A stretch of DNA of 64,000 bases from Winogradskyella ursingii (GCF_013403975.1 NZ_JABFDH010000003.1:372001-436000), one strand, 5' to 3'; counted from the stretch's first letter, positions 43,646-52,832 are shown. Notes: generated by a model not told the origin, from the sequence alone. Numbers and translations are program-made.

Positions 43646-43673
43646 AAAAAAGCATCCCGATTTGGGATGCATT
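43646..43673 (-). terminator. Rho-independent terminator of the pirin operon
   Basis: GCATCCC (43652-43658) pairs with GGGATGC (43664-43670) around a 5-base loop. On the minus strand the stem is followed by T-rich sequence (plus-strand A-run at 43646-43651). It lies 23 bases past the second pirin gene. Confidence 0.78.
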
Positions 43674-43695
43674 TATCATCGATATATTTCAAAAT

Positions 43696-44412
43696 TTATT
43701 GCATTGGCACTTCAACAATTACTAATTCAGAATTTTCAATTGCTTTTATAGTGACCTTATCCGTATTGTATATTCCAATTGCATCTCTTTTAGTCAATTG
43801 ATTTTCTGTAATTTCTACTGAGCCATTTAGCACGAAAACGTATAATCCGTTGTTTTCAGATTTTAATTTTAAACTTATCGTTTTTTCTGAATCTAGATTT
43901 GAACGATAGATATAAGCATGCTGACTGATCGGCAAGGCGTCACCTTCAATATTATCTTTTGGTGCTACAATAGTTTGAAGATTATTCAGCCTCTCTTTTT
44001 TAGCAAATTTTCGTTGTTCGTAATTGGGTGTTACATTCAATTCTTGAGGTAAGATCCATAATTGCAAAAAATTAACCTCTTGTGATTTGCTATCATTAAA
44101 TTCTGAATGTGTTAAACCTGTGCCGGCACTCATAACCTGAACTTCATCTACCTCTATGGCACGTTTATTTCCCATATTATCCTTATGCGATAATGCCCCT
44201 CTTAACGGTATAGAAATGATTTCCATATTTTGATGAGGATGCGTTCCAAATCCCATTTTTGGCTGAACAACGTCATCGTTTAATACGCGTAACATACCAA
44301 AATTCATACGTTCTGGGTTTTGGTAACTCGCAAAACTGAATGAATGATGCGACTTTAACCAGCCGTGATCGGCATAACCTCTTGTATTTGCTTTGTGGAT
44401 AATTGTTTTCAT
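43696..44412 (-). CDS. Pirin family protein 2
   Basis: A 238-residue bicupin of the pirin family. The metal-site segment GTHPHQNMEIISIPLRGAL near 56-75 and STGTGLTHSEFNDSK-type text (actual: SAGTGLTHSEFNDS) near 93-106 supply the His and Glu ligands. Known pirins include quercetin dioxygenases and redox-sensing co-regulators. It opens IIHKANTRGYADHGWLKSHHSFSF, typical of the YhhW-like group. It is the last gene of a five-gene group and has a paralogue directly upstream. Its activity here is not known. Confidence 0.92.
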   Translation of the reverse strand: MKTIIHKANTRGYADHGWLKSHHSFSFASYQNPERMNFGMLRVLNDDVVQPKMGFGTHPHQNMEIISIPLRGALSHKDNMGNKRAIEVDEVQVMSAGTGLTHSEFNDSKSQEVNFLQLWILPQELNVTPNYEQRKFAKKERLNNLQTIVAPKDNIEGDALPISQHAYIYRSNLDSEKTISLKLKSENNGLYVFVLNGSVEITENQLTKRDAIGIYNTDKVTIKAIENSELVIVEVPMQ

Positions 44413-44511
44413 ATTATTATTTTTGATACGACTTACATTAATTGAAATTATGAGATAATATTTCTATTTAAGTTTTTGGCACCCAAAATGACCTTGACTG
44501 ATCATTGAGGT

Positions 44512-45381
44512 TTAAGGAACTAAAAAACCCATTTTGCCCATTTGGTAATCTCTCATAGCTTCCATAATTTCTGTTTGGGTATTCATTACGTATGGTCCGT
44601 AAGTAGCTACTTTTTCGTTTAGTGGTTCACCAGAAAGGAATAACAATAAACTATTTGATGCCGCTTTAATTGAAAAACCTTCTCCATCTTGGTTAAATTG
44701 AATCAACTGATTTTCATTGAATTCTAGTGTTTCAGATTCATTAATAATTACTTTTCCCTTCAAAAGGTAAAGCATACATTGATGGCTTTTGTCGAATGAA
44801 ATAAACTGATAACCATCCTCTTCAGCATAAATCATAAAAGCATTTACAGCAGTTTGGGTTTTAATTCTACCATAAGTTTCTTCAAGTTCGCCAGCGATAA
44901 TTTGAGTTGTTATTTTTTTATCTTCAGATATCACTTTTCTAAAATCTTTAGCTTTTTCATGCTGGTAATTGGCAGGAATCATTTTCTTTTCTGCAGGTAA
45001 ATTAAGCCATAATTGAATCCCTTCAATTACACCTCCTTTATTCACGAATTCGGCTGTTGGTTTTTCAGCATGAATGATACCTCTTCCAGCTGTAGTCCAT
45101 TGCACATCTCCAGCTTTAACTATACTTTCGTTACCGAGCGAATCTCTGTGTAATTGTTCACCTTGGACAAGAAAAGTAATAGGCTCAAAACCTCTATGTG
45201 GATGAGGCCCCAAATCGAATGGATTGTTATCCGCTGATATTTCATAAGGCCCATAGTGGTGCAATAGTATAAACGGATCAATATTATCGATTCGTTTTGT
45301 TGGTAATGGCTGACGCAGCCTTATTGGTCCCATATTAACGAATTCGCTACGCCCTATATGTTTAATTGTATTTGTTTTCAT
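44512..45381 (-). CDS. Pirin family protein 1
   Basis: A 289-residue pirin. The N-terminal cupin holds LLHHYGPYEISADNNPFDLG and GPHPHRGFEPITFLVQGEQ, with the His ligands in HPHRG, and TAGRGIIHAEKP carries the further His and Glu. The C-terminal cupin is recognisable around LLLFLSGEPLNEKVATYGP. It is 50 bp after the marR gene and 99 bp before the second pirin. Family members act as quercetinases or as redox-responsive partners of regulators, so a role in oxidative or aromatic-compound stress fits the MarR and flavin-reductase neighbours. Confidence 0.92.
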   Translation of the reverse strand: MKTNTIKHIGRSEFVNMGPIRLRQPLPTKRIDNIDPFILLHHYGPYEISADNNPFDLGPHPHRGFEPITFLVQGEQLHRDSLGNESIVKAGDVQWTTAGRGIIHAEKPTAEFVNKGGVIEGIQLWLNLPAEKKMIPANYQHEKAKDFRKVISEDKKITTQIIAGELEETYGRIKTQTAVNAFMIYAEEDGYQFISFDKSHQCMLYLLKGKVIINESETLEFNENQLIQFNQDGEGFSIKAASNSLLLFLSGEPLNEKVATYGPYVMNTQTEIMEAMRDYQMGKMGFLVP

Positions 45382-45431
45382 TTAAGCAGTTATTATAATA
45401 TCCTTAAAAGAATATTTGCATTGCTGTTTTT

Positions 45432-45869
45432 CTATCTCATTTTATCAAGCAAATCACTTAATTGTTCTGCCTCTTCCTCACTTAGATTTTTGAGTAAATC
45501 TTTATTAAGGTTATTAGGTATAGATGCCAATAATCTTTTACCTGCATCTGTAATCACAATTTTCACCACGCGTCTATCATCCTCTGATGGAAGCCGCTCA
45601 ATATAATTTTTTGAGCAAAGTTTATCCATCAGTCTCGTCGCATTGGGAGAGCGCTCTAACATTCTATCTTTAATAGTCTGCACTTTTAGAGGTTGATCTG
45701 CACCACGTAAAATCCTTAAAATATTGTATTGCTGTGGAGAAATGCCAAAATCCTTAAAAAATTCATTTTGGTAACTAGTAATCCAATTTGCTGTATACAA
45801 AATATTGAGCAATGCTTTTATACGATTGTTGTCAAATTTTGAATTAATATCCTTTGTTAGATCTCCCAT
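45432..45869 (-). CDS. MarR family transcriptional regulator
   Basis: A 145-residue winged-helix regulator. The helix-turn-helix is around TIKDRMLERSPNATRLMDKLCSK near 66-88, and the wing follows as EDDRRVVKIVITDAGKRLL near 95-114 with the characteristic D-x-R basic tip. The flanking helices, including DINSKFDNNRIKALLNILY and SEEEAEQLSDLLDKM, form the dimer region. MarR proteins usually repress their own operon and respond to phenolic or oxidising compounds. There is no Cys, so a thiol-sensing OhrR type is excluded. It lies in the middle of the five-gene group (FMN reductase, acetyltransferase, MarR, two pirins), which it is likely to regulate. Confidence 0.92.
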   Translation of the reverse strand: MGDLTKDINSKFDNNRIKALLNILYTANWITSYQNEFFKDFGISPQQYNILRILRGADQPLKVQTIKDRMLERSPNATRLMDKLCSKNYIERLPSEDDRRVVKIVITDAGKRLLASIPNNLNKDLLKNLSEEEAEQLSDLLDKMR

Positions 45870-45892
45870 TGGTAATTATTTGTATTGTAGAA

Positions 45893-46174
45893 TTATAATC
45901 TAACATCTGAGTATTTAGGATGTTCATCAAAAACCTTTTTTACATACGGACAACTTGGTATTGCCTTAATATCATTCTTTCTCATAAACGCTACTGCAGC
46001 GTCAACCAATTTATGTCCATAATCCTTTCCTCTGTAATCTTCATCAATAAAAGTGTGATTGATATCCATAATGTTATCTCTCCTAAATTCGTAGGTCATT
46101 TCACCTATTTCTTTTTTGTCTTCAATCAAGACAAAGCGATTCTTCAATTTTAATTTTTCGTGTTTAACTTCCAT
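45893..46174 (-). CDS. Small GNAT acetyltransferase (YjdJ/NATD1-like)
   Basis: A 93-residue minimal GNAT of the group sometimes called Acetyltransf_CG. The acetyl-CoA loop is in DEDYRGKDYGHKLVDAAVAF near 42-60, and the family-specific end is IPSCPYVKKVFDEHPKYSDV. The acceptor is unknown. It is 2 bp after the upstream FMN reductase gene and 23 bp before marR, so it belongs to the same transcript. Confidence 0.9.
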   Translation of the reverse strand: MEVKHEKLKLKNRFVLIEDKKEIGEMTYEFRRDNIMDINHTFIDEDYRGKDYGHKLVDAAVAFMRKNDIKAIPSCPYVKKVFDEHPKYSDVRL

Positions 46175-46176
46175 AG

Positions 46177-46707
46177 TTACAGGCTGTTTTTAAATTGTTT
46201 AACTTCTTCTAAAAGTTCCTTATTTAAGTCATCGTTAGTAATTTTCCCTTCCGAGAAGTTCTCATCGAAAGAAGGAAATGAAAATTTACCGACTATATTG
46301 GCATCGTGTCGCGGAAAACGGTCAGCGGCCATTTGCAATACCGATTTCCCACCTCTAGCACCAGGCGATGCTGCCATTAGTAGCATGGGTTTTCCAAGCC
46401 AATTTTTCTGCTCTTCTCTGGACAACCAATCGAACAAATTTTTAAATACAGCAGAATAAGCGCCATTGTTCTCTGCCAAAGAAAGTACAATCCCATCTCC
46501 TTTTTTTAATATATCTAAAAACTTAATGGCATTTTTTGGAATGCCCTCTTTAGCTTCTAGGTCCTTACTGTAGATTGGTAAATCGAAATTATTAAGATCC
46601 AAAACTTCAACTTTAACATCAGATACCAAAGATGCTGCATAAGTTGCCAATTGCTTATTAATTGAGTCTGAGCTGTTGCTCCCTGCGAAGGCTATAATAT
46701 GTTTCAT
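46177..46707 (-). CDS. NADPH-dependent FMN reductase-like oxidoreductase
   Basis: A 176-residue flavodoxin-fold protein. The FMN phosphate loop is IIAFAGSNSSDSINKQLA near 4-21, and ENNGAYSAVFKNLFDWLSR near 80-98 is the ribityl/isoalloxazine segment. Such enzymes reduce quinones, azo compounds or chromate, or supply reduced flavin. It is the first gene of the stress-type operon and is divergent from the acyl-CoA carboxylase gene, with 145 bp between. The protein has no signal peptide. Its physiological substrate is not readable from sequence. Confidence 0.9.
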   Translation of the reverse strand: MKHIIAFAGSNSSDSINKQLATYAASLVSDVKVEVLDLNNFDLPIYSKDLEAKEGIPKNAIKFLDILKKGDGIVLSLAENNGAYSAVFKNLFDWLSREEQKNWLGKPMLLMAASPGARGGKSVLQMAADRFPRHDANIVGKFSFPSFDENFSEGKITNDDLNKELLEEVKQFKNSL

Positions 46708-46852
46708 TTAGTTTTCAATTTTTTAGTTAATCAAAAATAGTGAAAATGAATTTATTTTCCAAGGAATATATTTCCATGTTTTTTATTTTAACAAATTATT
46801 CACTTTTTAATTGGATACGGGTTTCGTAAATTCGTAGCAAACAAATTAACCA

Positions 46853-48481
46853 ATGGATATAAACTTCAATAAAAACGAAGACCACAATAAACTTTTACTT
46901 TCAGAATTAAAGAAAAGATTGGCACATGTGAAACTTGGTGGAGGCCAGAAAAGTATAGATAAGCATCATAACAAAGGTAAAATGACTGCTAGAGAACGTG
47001 TTAACTATCTATTGGATCCTAAATCTAAGTCCATCGAAATTGGTGCTTTTGCTGGTGAGGACATGTATAAGGAATATGGTGGTTGTCCTTCTGGTGGTGT
47101 TGTTGTAAAAATGGGATACGTAAGCGGCAAACAATGTATTGTAGTAGCTAACGATGCAACCGTTAAAGCCGGCGCGTGGTTTCCTATTACAGGAAAGAAA
47201 AACCTTCGAGCTCAGGAAATAGCGATCGAAAACCGATTACCTATCATCTACCTCGTGGACAGCGCTGGTGTGTTTTTACCTATGCAAGATGAAATCTTTC
47301 CCGATAAGGAACATTTCGGACGTATATTCAGAAACAACGCCGTTATGAGCAGCATGGGAATCACCCAAATTGCAGCAGTTATGGGCAGCTGTGTAGCTGG
47401 TGGTGCGTATTTACCAATAATGAGTGACGAAGCTTTGATTGTTGATAAAACAGGAAGTATATTTTTAGCAGGAAGTTATTTAGTTAAGGCTGCTATTGGC
47501 GAAACTATTGATAATGAAACTCTTGGTGGAGCAACTACACATTGCGAAATTTCTGGTGTTACCGATTACAAAGCTAAAGATGATAAGGATGCGCTGGACA
47601 GAATTAAATCTGTAGTTGGCAAAATTGGTGATTTTGATAAAGCTGGTTTCAATAGAGTCAAAACTGCTAAACCCTCAGAAAATCCAGAGGACATTTATGG
47701 TATTATTCCCAAGAGCAGAGCAGACCAATACGATATGAAAGAAATTATTAAGCGTTTGGTTGATAATTCTGAATTGGACGAATACAAAGAAGGTTATGGT
47801 CAAACTATCATCACAGCCTATGCTCGTATTGATGGCTGGGCAGTAGGTATTGTTGCAAATCAGCGAAAATTAGTTAAGACTAAAAAAGGCGAAATGCAAT
47901 TTGGAGGTGTTATTTATAACGACTCGGCCGACAAGGCGACTCGCTTTATAGCTAATTGTAACCAAAAGAAAATTCCGTTGGTATTTTTACAAGACGTCAC
48001 AGGTTTTATGGTTGGCAGCAAGTCTGAACATGGCGGTATCATTAAAGATGGTGCTAAAATGGTGAATGCTGTCAGTAATTCTGTAGTTCCCAAATTCACA
48101 ATAGTTATTGGAAACAGCTATGGTGCAGGAAATTATGCCATGTGCGGAAAAGCTTATGATCCGCGTCTAATTGCAGCTTGGCCAAGTGCTGAGTTGGCTG
48201 TGATGAGTGGGAATTCTGCGGCTAAAGTATTACTTCAGATTGAAACTGCTTCTCTCAAGAAAAAAGGTGAGACTATTACCAAGGAAAAAGAAGAGGAGTT
48301 GTTCAATAAAATAAAAAGCAGATATGACAACCAAGTCTCACCCTATTATGCTGCTGCAAGGATCTGGACCGACGGAGTCATTGACCCATTAGAAACACGA
48401 ACTTGGATTAGTATGGGTATTGAAGCTGCTAACCACGCTCCCATCGAAAAACCTTTTAATATGGGAGTTTTGCAGGTATGA
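46853..48481 (+). CDS. Acyl-CoA carboxylase beta subunit (carboxyltransferase)
   Basis: A 542-residue carboxyltransferase of biotin-dependent acyl-CoA carboxylases (propionyl-, methylcrotonyl- or acetyl-CoA type). It moves the carboxyl group from biotin to the acyl-CoA. Typical segments are HNKGKMTARERVNYLLDP near 40, YLVDSAGVFLPMQ near 133 and GSCVAGGAYLPIMSDE near 180 in the N-terminal half, and FLQDVTGFMVG, VIGNSYGAGNYAMCG and AWPSAELAVMSG in the C-terminal half. SGVFLPMQDEIFPDKEHFGRIF-like text resembles methylcrotonyl-CoA carboxylase more than propionyl-CoA carboxylase, but substrate calls from sequence are risky. The biotin-carrying alpha subunit is not adjacent. Its stop overlaps the next gene by four bases. 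Confidence 0.93.
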   Translation: MDINFNKNEDHNKLLLSELKKRLAHVKLGGGQKSIDKHHNKGKMTARERVNYLLDPKSKSIEIGAFAGEDMYKEYGGCPSGGVVVKMGYVSGKQCIVVANDATVKAGAWFPITGKKNLRAQEIAIENRLPIIYLVDSAGVFLPMQDEIFPDKEHFGRIFRNNAVMSSMGITQIAAVMGSCVAGGAYLPIMSDEALIVDKTGSIFLAGSYLVKAAIGETIDNETLGGATTHCEISGVTDYKAKDDKDALDRIKSVVGKIGDFDKAGFNRVKTAKPSENPEDIYGIIPKSRADQYDMKEIIKRLVDNSELDEYKEGYGQTIITAYARIDGWAVGIVANQRKLVKTKKGEMQFGGVIYNDSADKATRFIANCNQKKIPLVFLQDVTGFMVGSKSEHGGIIKDGAKMVNAVSNSVVPKFTIVIGNSYGAGNYAMCGKAYDPRLIAAWPSAELAVMSGNSAAKVLLQIETASLKKKGETITKEKEEELFNKIKSRYDNQVSPYYAAARIWTDGVIDPLETRTWISMGIEAANHAPIEKPFNMGVLQV

Positions 48482-49302
48482 TTACGAATAGACTCTTAAT
48501 TATTTTTCTGATAACTACTAATATTCATTTGGCGTTTTGCCAAGTAGAAGATAAATTCTCTATTCTACAACCTTTAAAATTCGAAAAAGTTAAAAATTCA
48601 ATTTATGAGAAAGACAGTTTAGTTATTCTTAAAGAAAAAATCATTTTTGACAAAGAAGTCTTCAGAGACAGTTTAGCTCAAGATGCACTTCGTACTCATA
48701 ATATTTCGGTTTTTTATTACACTAATAAAAACTCAAAAAACCCATATAATTTATATCAGTGGACAGCACCAGTAATAGTGCATTTTGACAAATCAATTCC
48801 CAAATATTTAAAAGAAAATCTAATTACTTTTATTAAAAATTTCGAAAATATTCCAAACTTAACTATTTCAATAACAAAAAATATCGACGACGCTAATTAC
48901 TTGATAAAATCAAGTGATGAAGAATTTAACTTAGACAGTTATAAATTTAAAAGTGAGGAAGAAAAAGAGAAATTTGCATTTAATAATGGTAGCTATAAAA
49001 TGACAAAAGGAGGTTTTTCTAGGATAAAAAGCTGCGTTTTAAAAATAAATACAAATCACGACAAGAAAACAATACAAGAAAAAAGCCTTAAGCAACTTTT
49101 TTTTCTAAGCCTTGGGCGTTTTTTTCCAATTCGAATATTTAAAGATAAGACAAGTTTAATTAGCCCAATTTACGAGAACTCCGACACTTTATCAAAACAC
49201 GATTTACTGATACTTAAAATTCACTATAATTATATTTTTCACGAATCCATAAACTCAACAGAATATAACAAAATTCTTAGCACTTACTTATCGGACTTAT
49301 GA
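48478..49302 (+). CDS. Secreted protein 1 of a coupled pair, unknown (DUF2927-like end)
   Basis: A 274-residue protein with a signal peptide (1-21, ending LAFC), although the Cys is not in a strict lipobox. After an N-terminal 80 residues without recognisable features come WTAPVIVHFDKSIPKYLKENLI, DDANYLIKSSDEEF, and a C-terminal LKQLFFLSLGRFFP...LSKHDLLILKIHYNYIF. This last pattern, x-x-x-S-L-G followed by L-x-x-x-D-x-x-x-L-x-x-x-Y, resembles the DUF2927 end, where a Glu-rich helix occurs; here that Glu and any HExxH are missing. It shares its pattern with the next gene, so they are paralogues. It starts within the stop of the carboxylase gene (ATGA). Role unknown. Confidence 0.7.
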   Translation: MITNRLLIIFLITTNIHLAFCQVEDKFSILQPLKFEKVKNSIYEKDSLVILKEKIIFDKEVFRDSLAQDALRTHNISVFYYTNKNSKNPYNLYQWTAPVIVHFDKSIPKYLKENLITFIKNFENIPNLTISITKNIDDANYLIKSSDEEFNLDSYKFKSEEEKEKFAFNNGSYKMTKGGFSRIKSCVLKINTNHDKKTIQEKSLKQLFFLSLGRFFPIRIFKDKTSLISPIYENSDTLSKHDLLILKIHYNYIFHESINSTEYNKILSTYLSDL

Positions 49303-50180
49303 AACATGCTACAACTTTATTAATTTGGCTAATTTTTAGTTTTTGCATACTTAACGCACAGAATAGAAAAGGAGATACCATTTTCAGAACATATATACCA
49401 ATTAAACAATATAGAGATGCTGGCTTTGGTCCTTTGACGAAAAAAGACTCGTTGAATTTTAGATATGTGAAGAAAGATACGCTTGTACTTATGCCAAACA
49501 AGCCTAGACCTAATGGTAGAATGGTACCCTACAAATACAAAGATTCAACATTTCTAAATATTTATGCTCAGACAGCATTTGGTCTTAGAAACGACAGCAC
49601 AGACAATAAGCGCACAACCCTTTACTGGAAAAAACCATTGAACATTTTCTTTGCTAAAAATATAGAAAAAGATGTTAAGAAAGATTTTAAAAATTTCGTT
49701 GACGATGTTTTAGCTCAAATAGATTCGCTTTCTGTAAACTACGTGAATAAAGTTGAAGCATCTAATTACGTTATTTATACGAGTGAAGATTATGATTACG
49801 AATCTAAAATTAATAAAAAAGACAAATCTGTTTATTATATGCATTGGAAAAATGGCGAAATTGATAAACTAGCTATGCGCATAAACTCAGAGGTTTATTT
49901 TAGCAAAAAACTTCAACTTATGGAGATGAAAAGATTTTTTGTTCAATCTCTAGGATATTTTAGAATGTTGAAAGAATTGCCATGTGAAAGTTATTTTTCT
50001 AGTTGTCACTCTCAAGAAAAAAGACTAACAGAATTAGATATTGAATTTCTCAGATATCACTACGGTTACGGTATTTGTAAAGGAATTAATTACGAGAATT
50101 TTCAAACTTTGCATAAAAATTTAAAGAAAAAGTTGAAATCTGGTCCTAATTCTAAAGTCTATCTATTCTATCCTTATTAA
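49299..50180 (+). CDS. Secreted protein 2 of a coupled pair, unknown (DUF2927-like end)
   Basis: A 293-residue secreted protein, signal 1-20 (ending ILNAQ). Shared pattern with the previous gene: YWKKPLNIFFAKNIEKDVKKDF near 104-126, VEASNYVIYTSEDYDYES near 155-172, MKRFFVQSLGYF near 207 and LTELDIEFLRYHYGYGI near 243. The alignment of these blocks shows divergent tandem paralogues. There is no HExxH, so protease activity is not supported. Unlike its partner it carries the pair CESYFSSC in the loop, which could form a disulfide. It begins in the ATGA overlap of its partner's stop. Role unknown. Confidence 0.7.
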   Translation: MKHATTLLIWLIFSFCILNAQNRKGDTIFRTYIPIKQYRDAGFGPLTKKDSLNFRYVKKDTLVLMPNKPRPNGRMVPYKYKDSTFLNIYAQTAFGLRNDSTDNKRTTLYWKKPLNIFFAKNIEKDVKKDFKNFVDDVLAQIDSLSVNYVNKVEASNYVIYTSEDYDYESKINKKDKSVYYMHWKNGEIDKLAMRINSEVYFSKKLQLMEMKRFFVQSLGYFRMLKELPCESYFSSCHSQEKRLTELDIEFLRYHYGYGICKGINYENFQTLHKNLKKKLKSGPNSKVYLFYPY

Positions 50181-50185
50181 ACTAT

Positions 50186-51448
50186 ATGGAAAGACCCAAA
50201 AAACAACCTCTGCATGTAATACTTCTTCTAATATTAGCTGCAGAGGCTGTTTTTATTTTGCCTTTTGTACTACAGCGTATATTTAGAACAACGTTCTTAG
50301 AATCGTTTTCAATTTCTCAAACCGAATTGGGTAGTTGTTTTTCAGCCTACGGAATAGTGGCATTGGCTTCCTATCTATTTGGTGGTCCTTTGGCAGATAG
50401 ATTTAAACCAAATTTATTAATGTCAGTTGCATTAATTCTTACTGCTTTAGGCGGATTCTATTTAGCCACTTATCCGAATCTTTACAACCTTCACATACTT
50501 TATGGGTTTTGGGGATTTACCACAATTTTCTTGTTTTGGGCTGCAATGATCAAAGCAACACGAATTTGGGGAGGCTCAGATAAACAAGGTATTGCTTTTG
50601 GCTTTTTGGATGGAGGTCGTGGTTTGGTAGCTGCACTTTTTGGATCGGTAGGTGTAATTATTTTTTCGCTTTTTATTACAAAAGAGATTGAATTGACCTC
50701 AATTGAAGAAAGAAGAATAGCATTTAAACAAGTAATAACTTATACCTCAATTGCTGTTATGGTAATTGGATTCATGATATTTTTCTTGCTAAGATTCAAT
50801 GATACCAGCAACATTGATATAAAAAAAACCTCTAAATTATTGACGATTGAAAATTTTAGGATCGTAATGAAATACAAAGCCGTTTGGCTGCTCATGATTA
50901 TTATTCTTTGTGCCTATTACGGATATAAAATGACCGATTTGTTTAGCCAATATGCAGAACAAGTTATGAATTATAATAAAATTGAAGCTGCCAAGGTCGG
51001 TACCTATCTGTTATATATGCGACCAGTAATTGGAGTTGTCATTGGTTTACTTGCTGACCGAACAAAAGCCTCTCTTTGGATTGTAGTTGGTTTCTTTTTA
51101 ATGACCGTAACTAGTTTAATTTTCTACCTTGGAATAATTGATGACTCCACAACGCTTCTATTTATATTGTCTATTGGAACTATGGCATTAGGGGTGTATT
51201 CGGCAAGAGTGCTTTATTTCGCAACACTTGAAGAAGCTAAAATTCCACTTGCTGTGACAGGAACAGCCGTTGGATTCATTTCCATTGTTGGTTATACACC
51301 AGATATTTTTGCAGGTTTAGTAATGGGTTATTTTTTGGATGCGGACAAAGGCGCAGTAGGCTTACAAAACGCTTTTGGAGTGATGGGTGTTTTTACACTT
51401 ATAGGTTTAATTGCTTCTTATTTGTTTTATAGGCATTCAAACAAGTAA
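50186..51448 (+). CDS. MFS transporter
   Basis: A 420-residue transporter of the major facilitator superfamily with about 12 membrane helices. The loop after the second helix reads GGPLADRFKP, matching the superfamily motif G-x-x-x-D-R, and the second half repeats it as GLLADRTKAS. A long central loop near 210-230 separates the halves. It starts 5 bp after the second secreted protein and may share the transcript. No amino-acid pattern shows the substrate. It ends 5 bp from the convergent peptidase gene. Confidence 0.9.
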   Translation: MERPKKQPLHVILLLILAAEAVFILPFVLQRIFRTTFLESFSISQTELGSCFSAYGIVALASYLFGGPLADRFKPNLLMSVALILTALGGFYLATYPNLYNLHILYGFWGFTTIFLFWAAMIKATRIWGGSDKQGIAFGFLDGGRGLVAALFGSVGVIIFSLFITKEIELTSIEERRIAFKQVITYTSIAVMVIGFMIFFLLRFNDTSNIDIKKTSKLLTIENFRIVMKYKAVWLLMIIILCAYYGYKMTDLFSQYAEQVMNYNKIEAAKVGTYLLYMRPVIGVVIGLLADRTKASLWIVVGFFLMTVTSLIFYLGIIDDSTTLLFILSIGTMALGVYSARVLYFATLEEAKIPLAVTGTAVGFISIVGYTPDIFAGLVMGYFLDADKGAVGLQNAFGVMGVFTLIGLIASYLFYRHSNK

Positions 51449-51453
51449 GGTTA

Positions 51454-52797
51454 TTAATTCCCTTGATGATTTTTAACCCTTGGAATAGTCAACAATTTTG
51501 TTTGCCGACCGTTCACATATCGAAATCCATTTTCACCCCAAAAACCGGCTTCTTCAAGCATAATCCTAATGTCTCTTTTCCATTCTGGAATGCTTACAGT
51601 GGTATTTAGTTCTATCGCATAAACTGTATCTTCGTGTAGAGGATAGTCTCCATTTACGGGAACTCCGCTTTGTGAATCCCACATGCCAAGCGTTGTGCCC
51701 GAAGAATGGCCATAAGTACCCAAAGGATGTGTATAAATTGATGGTCTAAGTCCTTCGTCTTTTGCCATATTTAAAGATTCTTTTAAAATTTGATTGCCTG
51801 TTTTTCCAGTTTCAAAATTTGAAGTGAATATGTCCTGAACTCGGTTTCCATCTTTTAAAGCCTCAACTAAAAATTTTGGAGGCTCAGTTTCATTTGGTTT
51901 TAAAACGTAGGCTAATTCTTGGCAGTCTGTATTCAACCTTAAATAAGTAATACCGAAATCACAATGCAACAAATCACCTGGTAGAATTACCATATCTTCA
52001 GGCCGGTTTGAAAACGCATACAGATGGTTACCCAATTCTTCTGCTGTTCTTTGGACATCAACCGTTGGATGGAACCACGTTTCTAATCCCAACGATGTGA
52101 CTTTATCTCGCATCCACCATTCTACATCTGTCGTCGTTGTTATGCCCGGAGTAATTACTTTTTCTGAAAAAGCTTCAGCAATAATATCGTGTGTAATATC
52201 TATCAGCTGATTGTAGATGACCATTTCGGTTTCTGTTCGGGTTTCAATCCAAGCGATTCCAAGTTTTTCGGCGGATTTTATTTTTGATTTGTATGATTTA
52301 GGTAGGTACGACATAAATTCATCATAATCTGTTTTTACCAAACCATCGGCAATATTAAAATGTTCAGAATAGTTAAGTCCTATAGAATTTGGTTGTCTTT
52401 CTTCAATAATTTCAACTAATCGCTTCCATTGGTCGGGCTGTTTTTCCTTTTCCCAGGCAGATACTATATTTTCGCCAAAATTGTAGCGCGCCACAGCCAG
52501 TTTTTCAATTGTATTTTTTTCTTTATTCCTGTAAAACACCAAAATAGTTCTGCGTCTCGCATTAAGCCAAGTTGCAGGCAGCATGGTTTTTAGTACTGGG
52601 TCCTCGTTGTATTCCCGCGAAATAATAATCCACATATCAAATCCGGTCTTATCCATTAATTGCGGTAATAGATTATCGAATCTCTCCTTAAGGATATTAT
52701 CAACTACTTCGGCACGTTGGCGTTCTGGTAAAATTTGCTGTCCTCGGACTTGAGTTGAAATGCATATTGAGAAAAATATAATACAACGTAAAAGCAT
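51454..52797 (-). CDS. Exported M24 metallopeptidase (Xaa-Pro aminopeptidase-like)
   Basis: A 447-residue M24 peptidase. A signal peptide (MLLRCIIFFSICISTQVRGQ) precedes a creatinase-like N-domain (about 30-190). The metal ligands of the pita-bread fold are intact: Asp in LLHCDFGITYLR, Asp in LNTDCQELAY, His in THPLGTYGHSSGTT, Glu in YAIELNTTVSIPEW, and Glu in RIMLEEAGFW. M24 enzymes remove N-terminal residues preceding proline. Exported members of this size occur widely in Bacteroidetes. It has no obvious operon partner. Its upstream neighbour is a 60-residue membrane protein on the same strand, separated by a terminator. Confidence 0.92.
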   Translation of the reverse strand: MLLRCIIFFSICISTQVRGQQILPERQRAEVVDNILKERFDNLLPQLMDKTGFDMWIIISREYNEDPVLKTMLPATWLNARRRTILVFYRNKEKNTIEKLAVARYNFGENIVSAWEKEKQPDQWKRLVEIIEERQPNSIGLNYSEHFNIADGLVKTDYDEFMSYLPKSYKSKIKSAEKLGIAWIETRTETEMVIYNQLIDITHDIIAEAFSEKVITPGITTTTDVEWWMRDKVTSLGLETWFHPTVDVQRTAEELGNHLYAFSNRPEDMVILPGDLLHCDFGITYLRLNTDCQELAYVLKPNETEPPKFLVEALKDGNRVQDIFTSNFETGKTGNQILKESLNMAKDEGLRPSIYTHPLGTYGHSSGTTLGMWDSQSGVPVNGDYPLHEDTVYAIELNTTVSIPEWKRDIRIMLEEAGFWGENGFRYVNGRQTKLLTIPRVKNHQGN

Positions 52798-52832
52798 AAT
52801 TTTGAAATATTAAATTCGTCTTAAAATTAAAC

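Noticed and set aside
48478..50180. Active metzincin-type proteases
   Set aside because: Both proteins lack an HExxH motif, so only a distant or degenerate relationship to DUF2927-like proteins can be argued.
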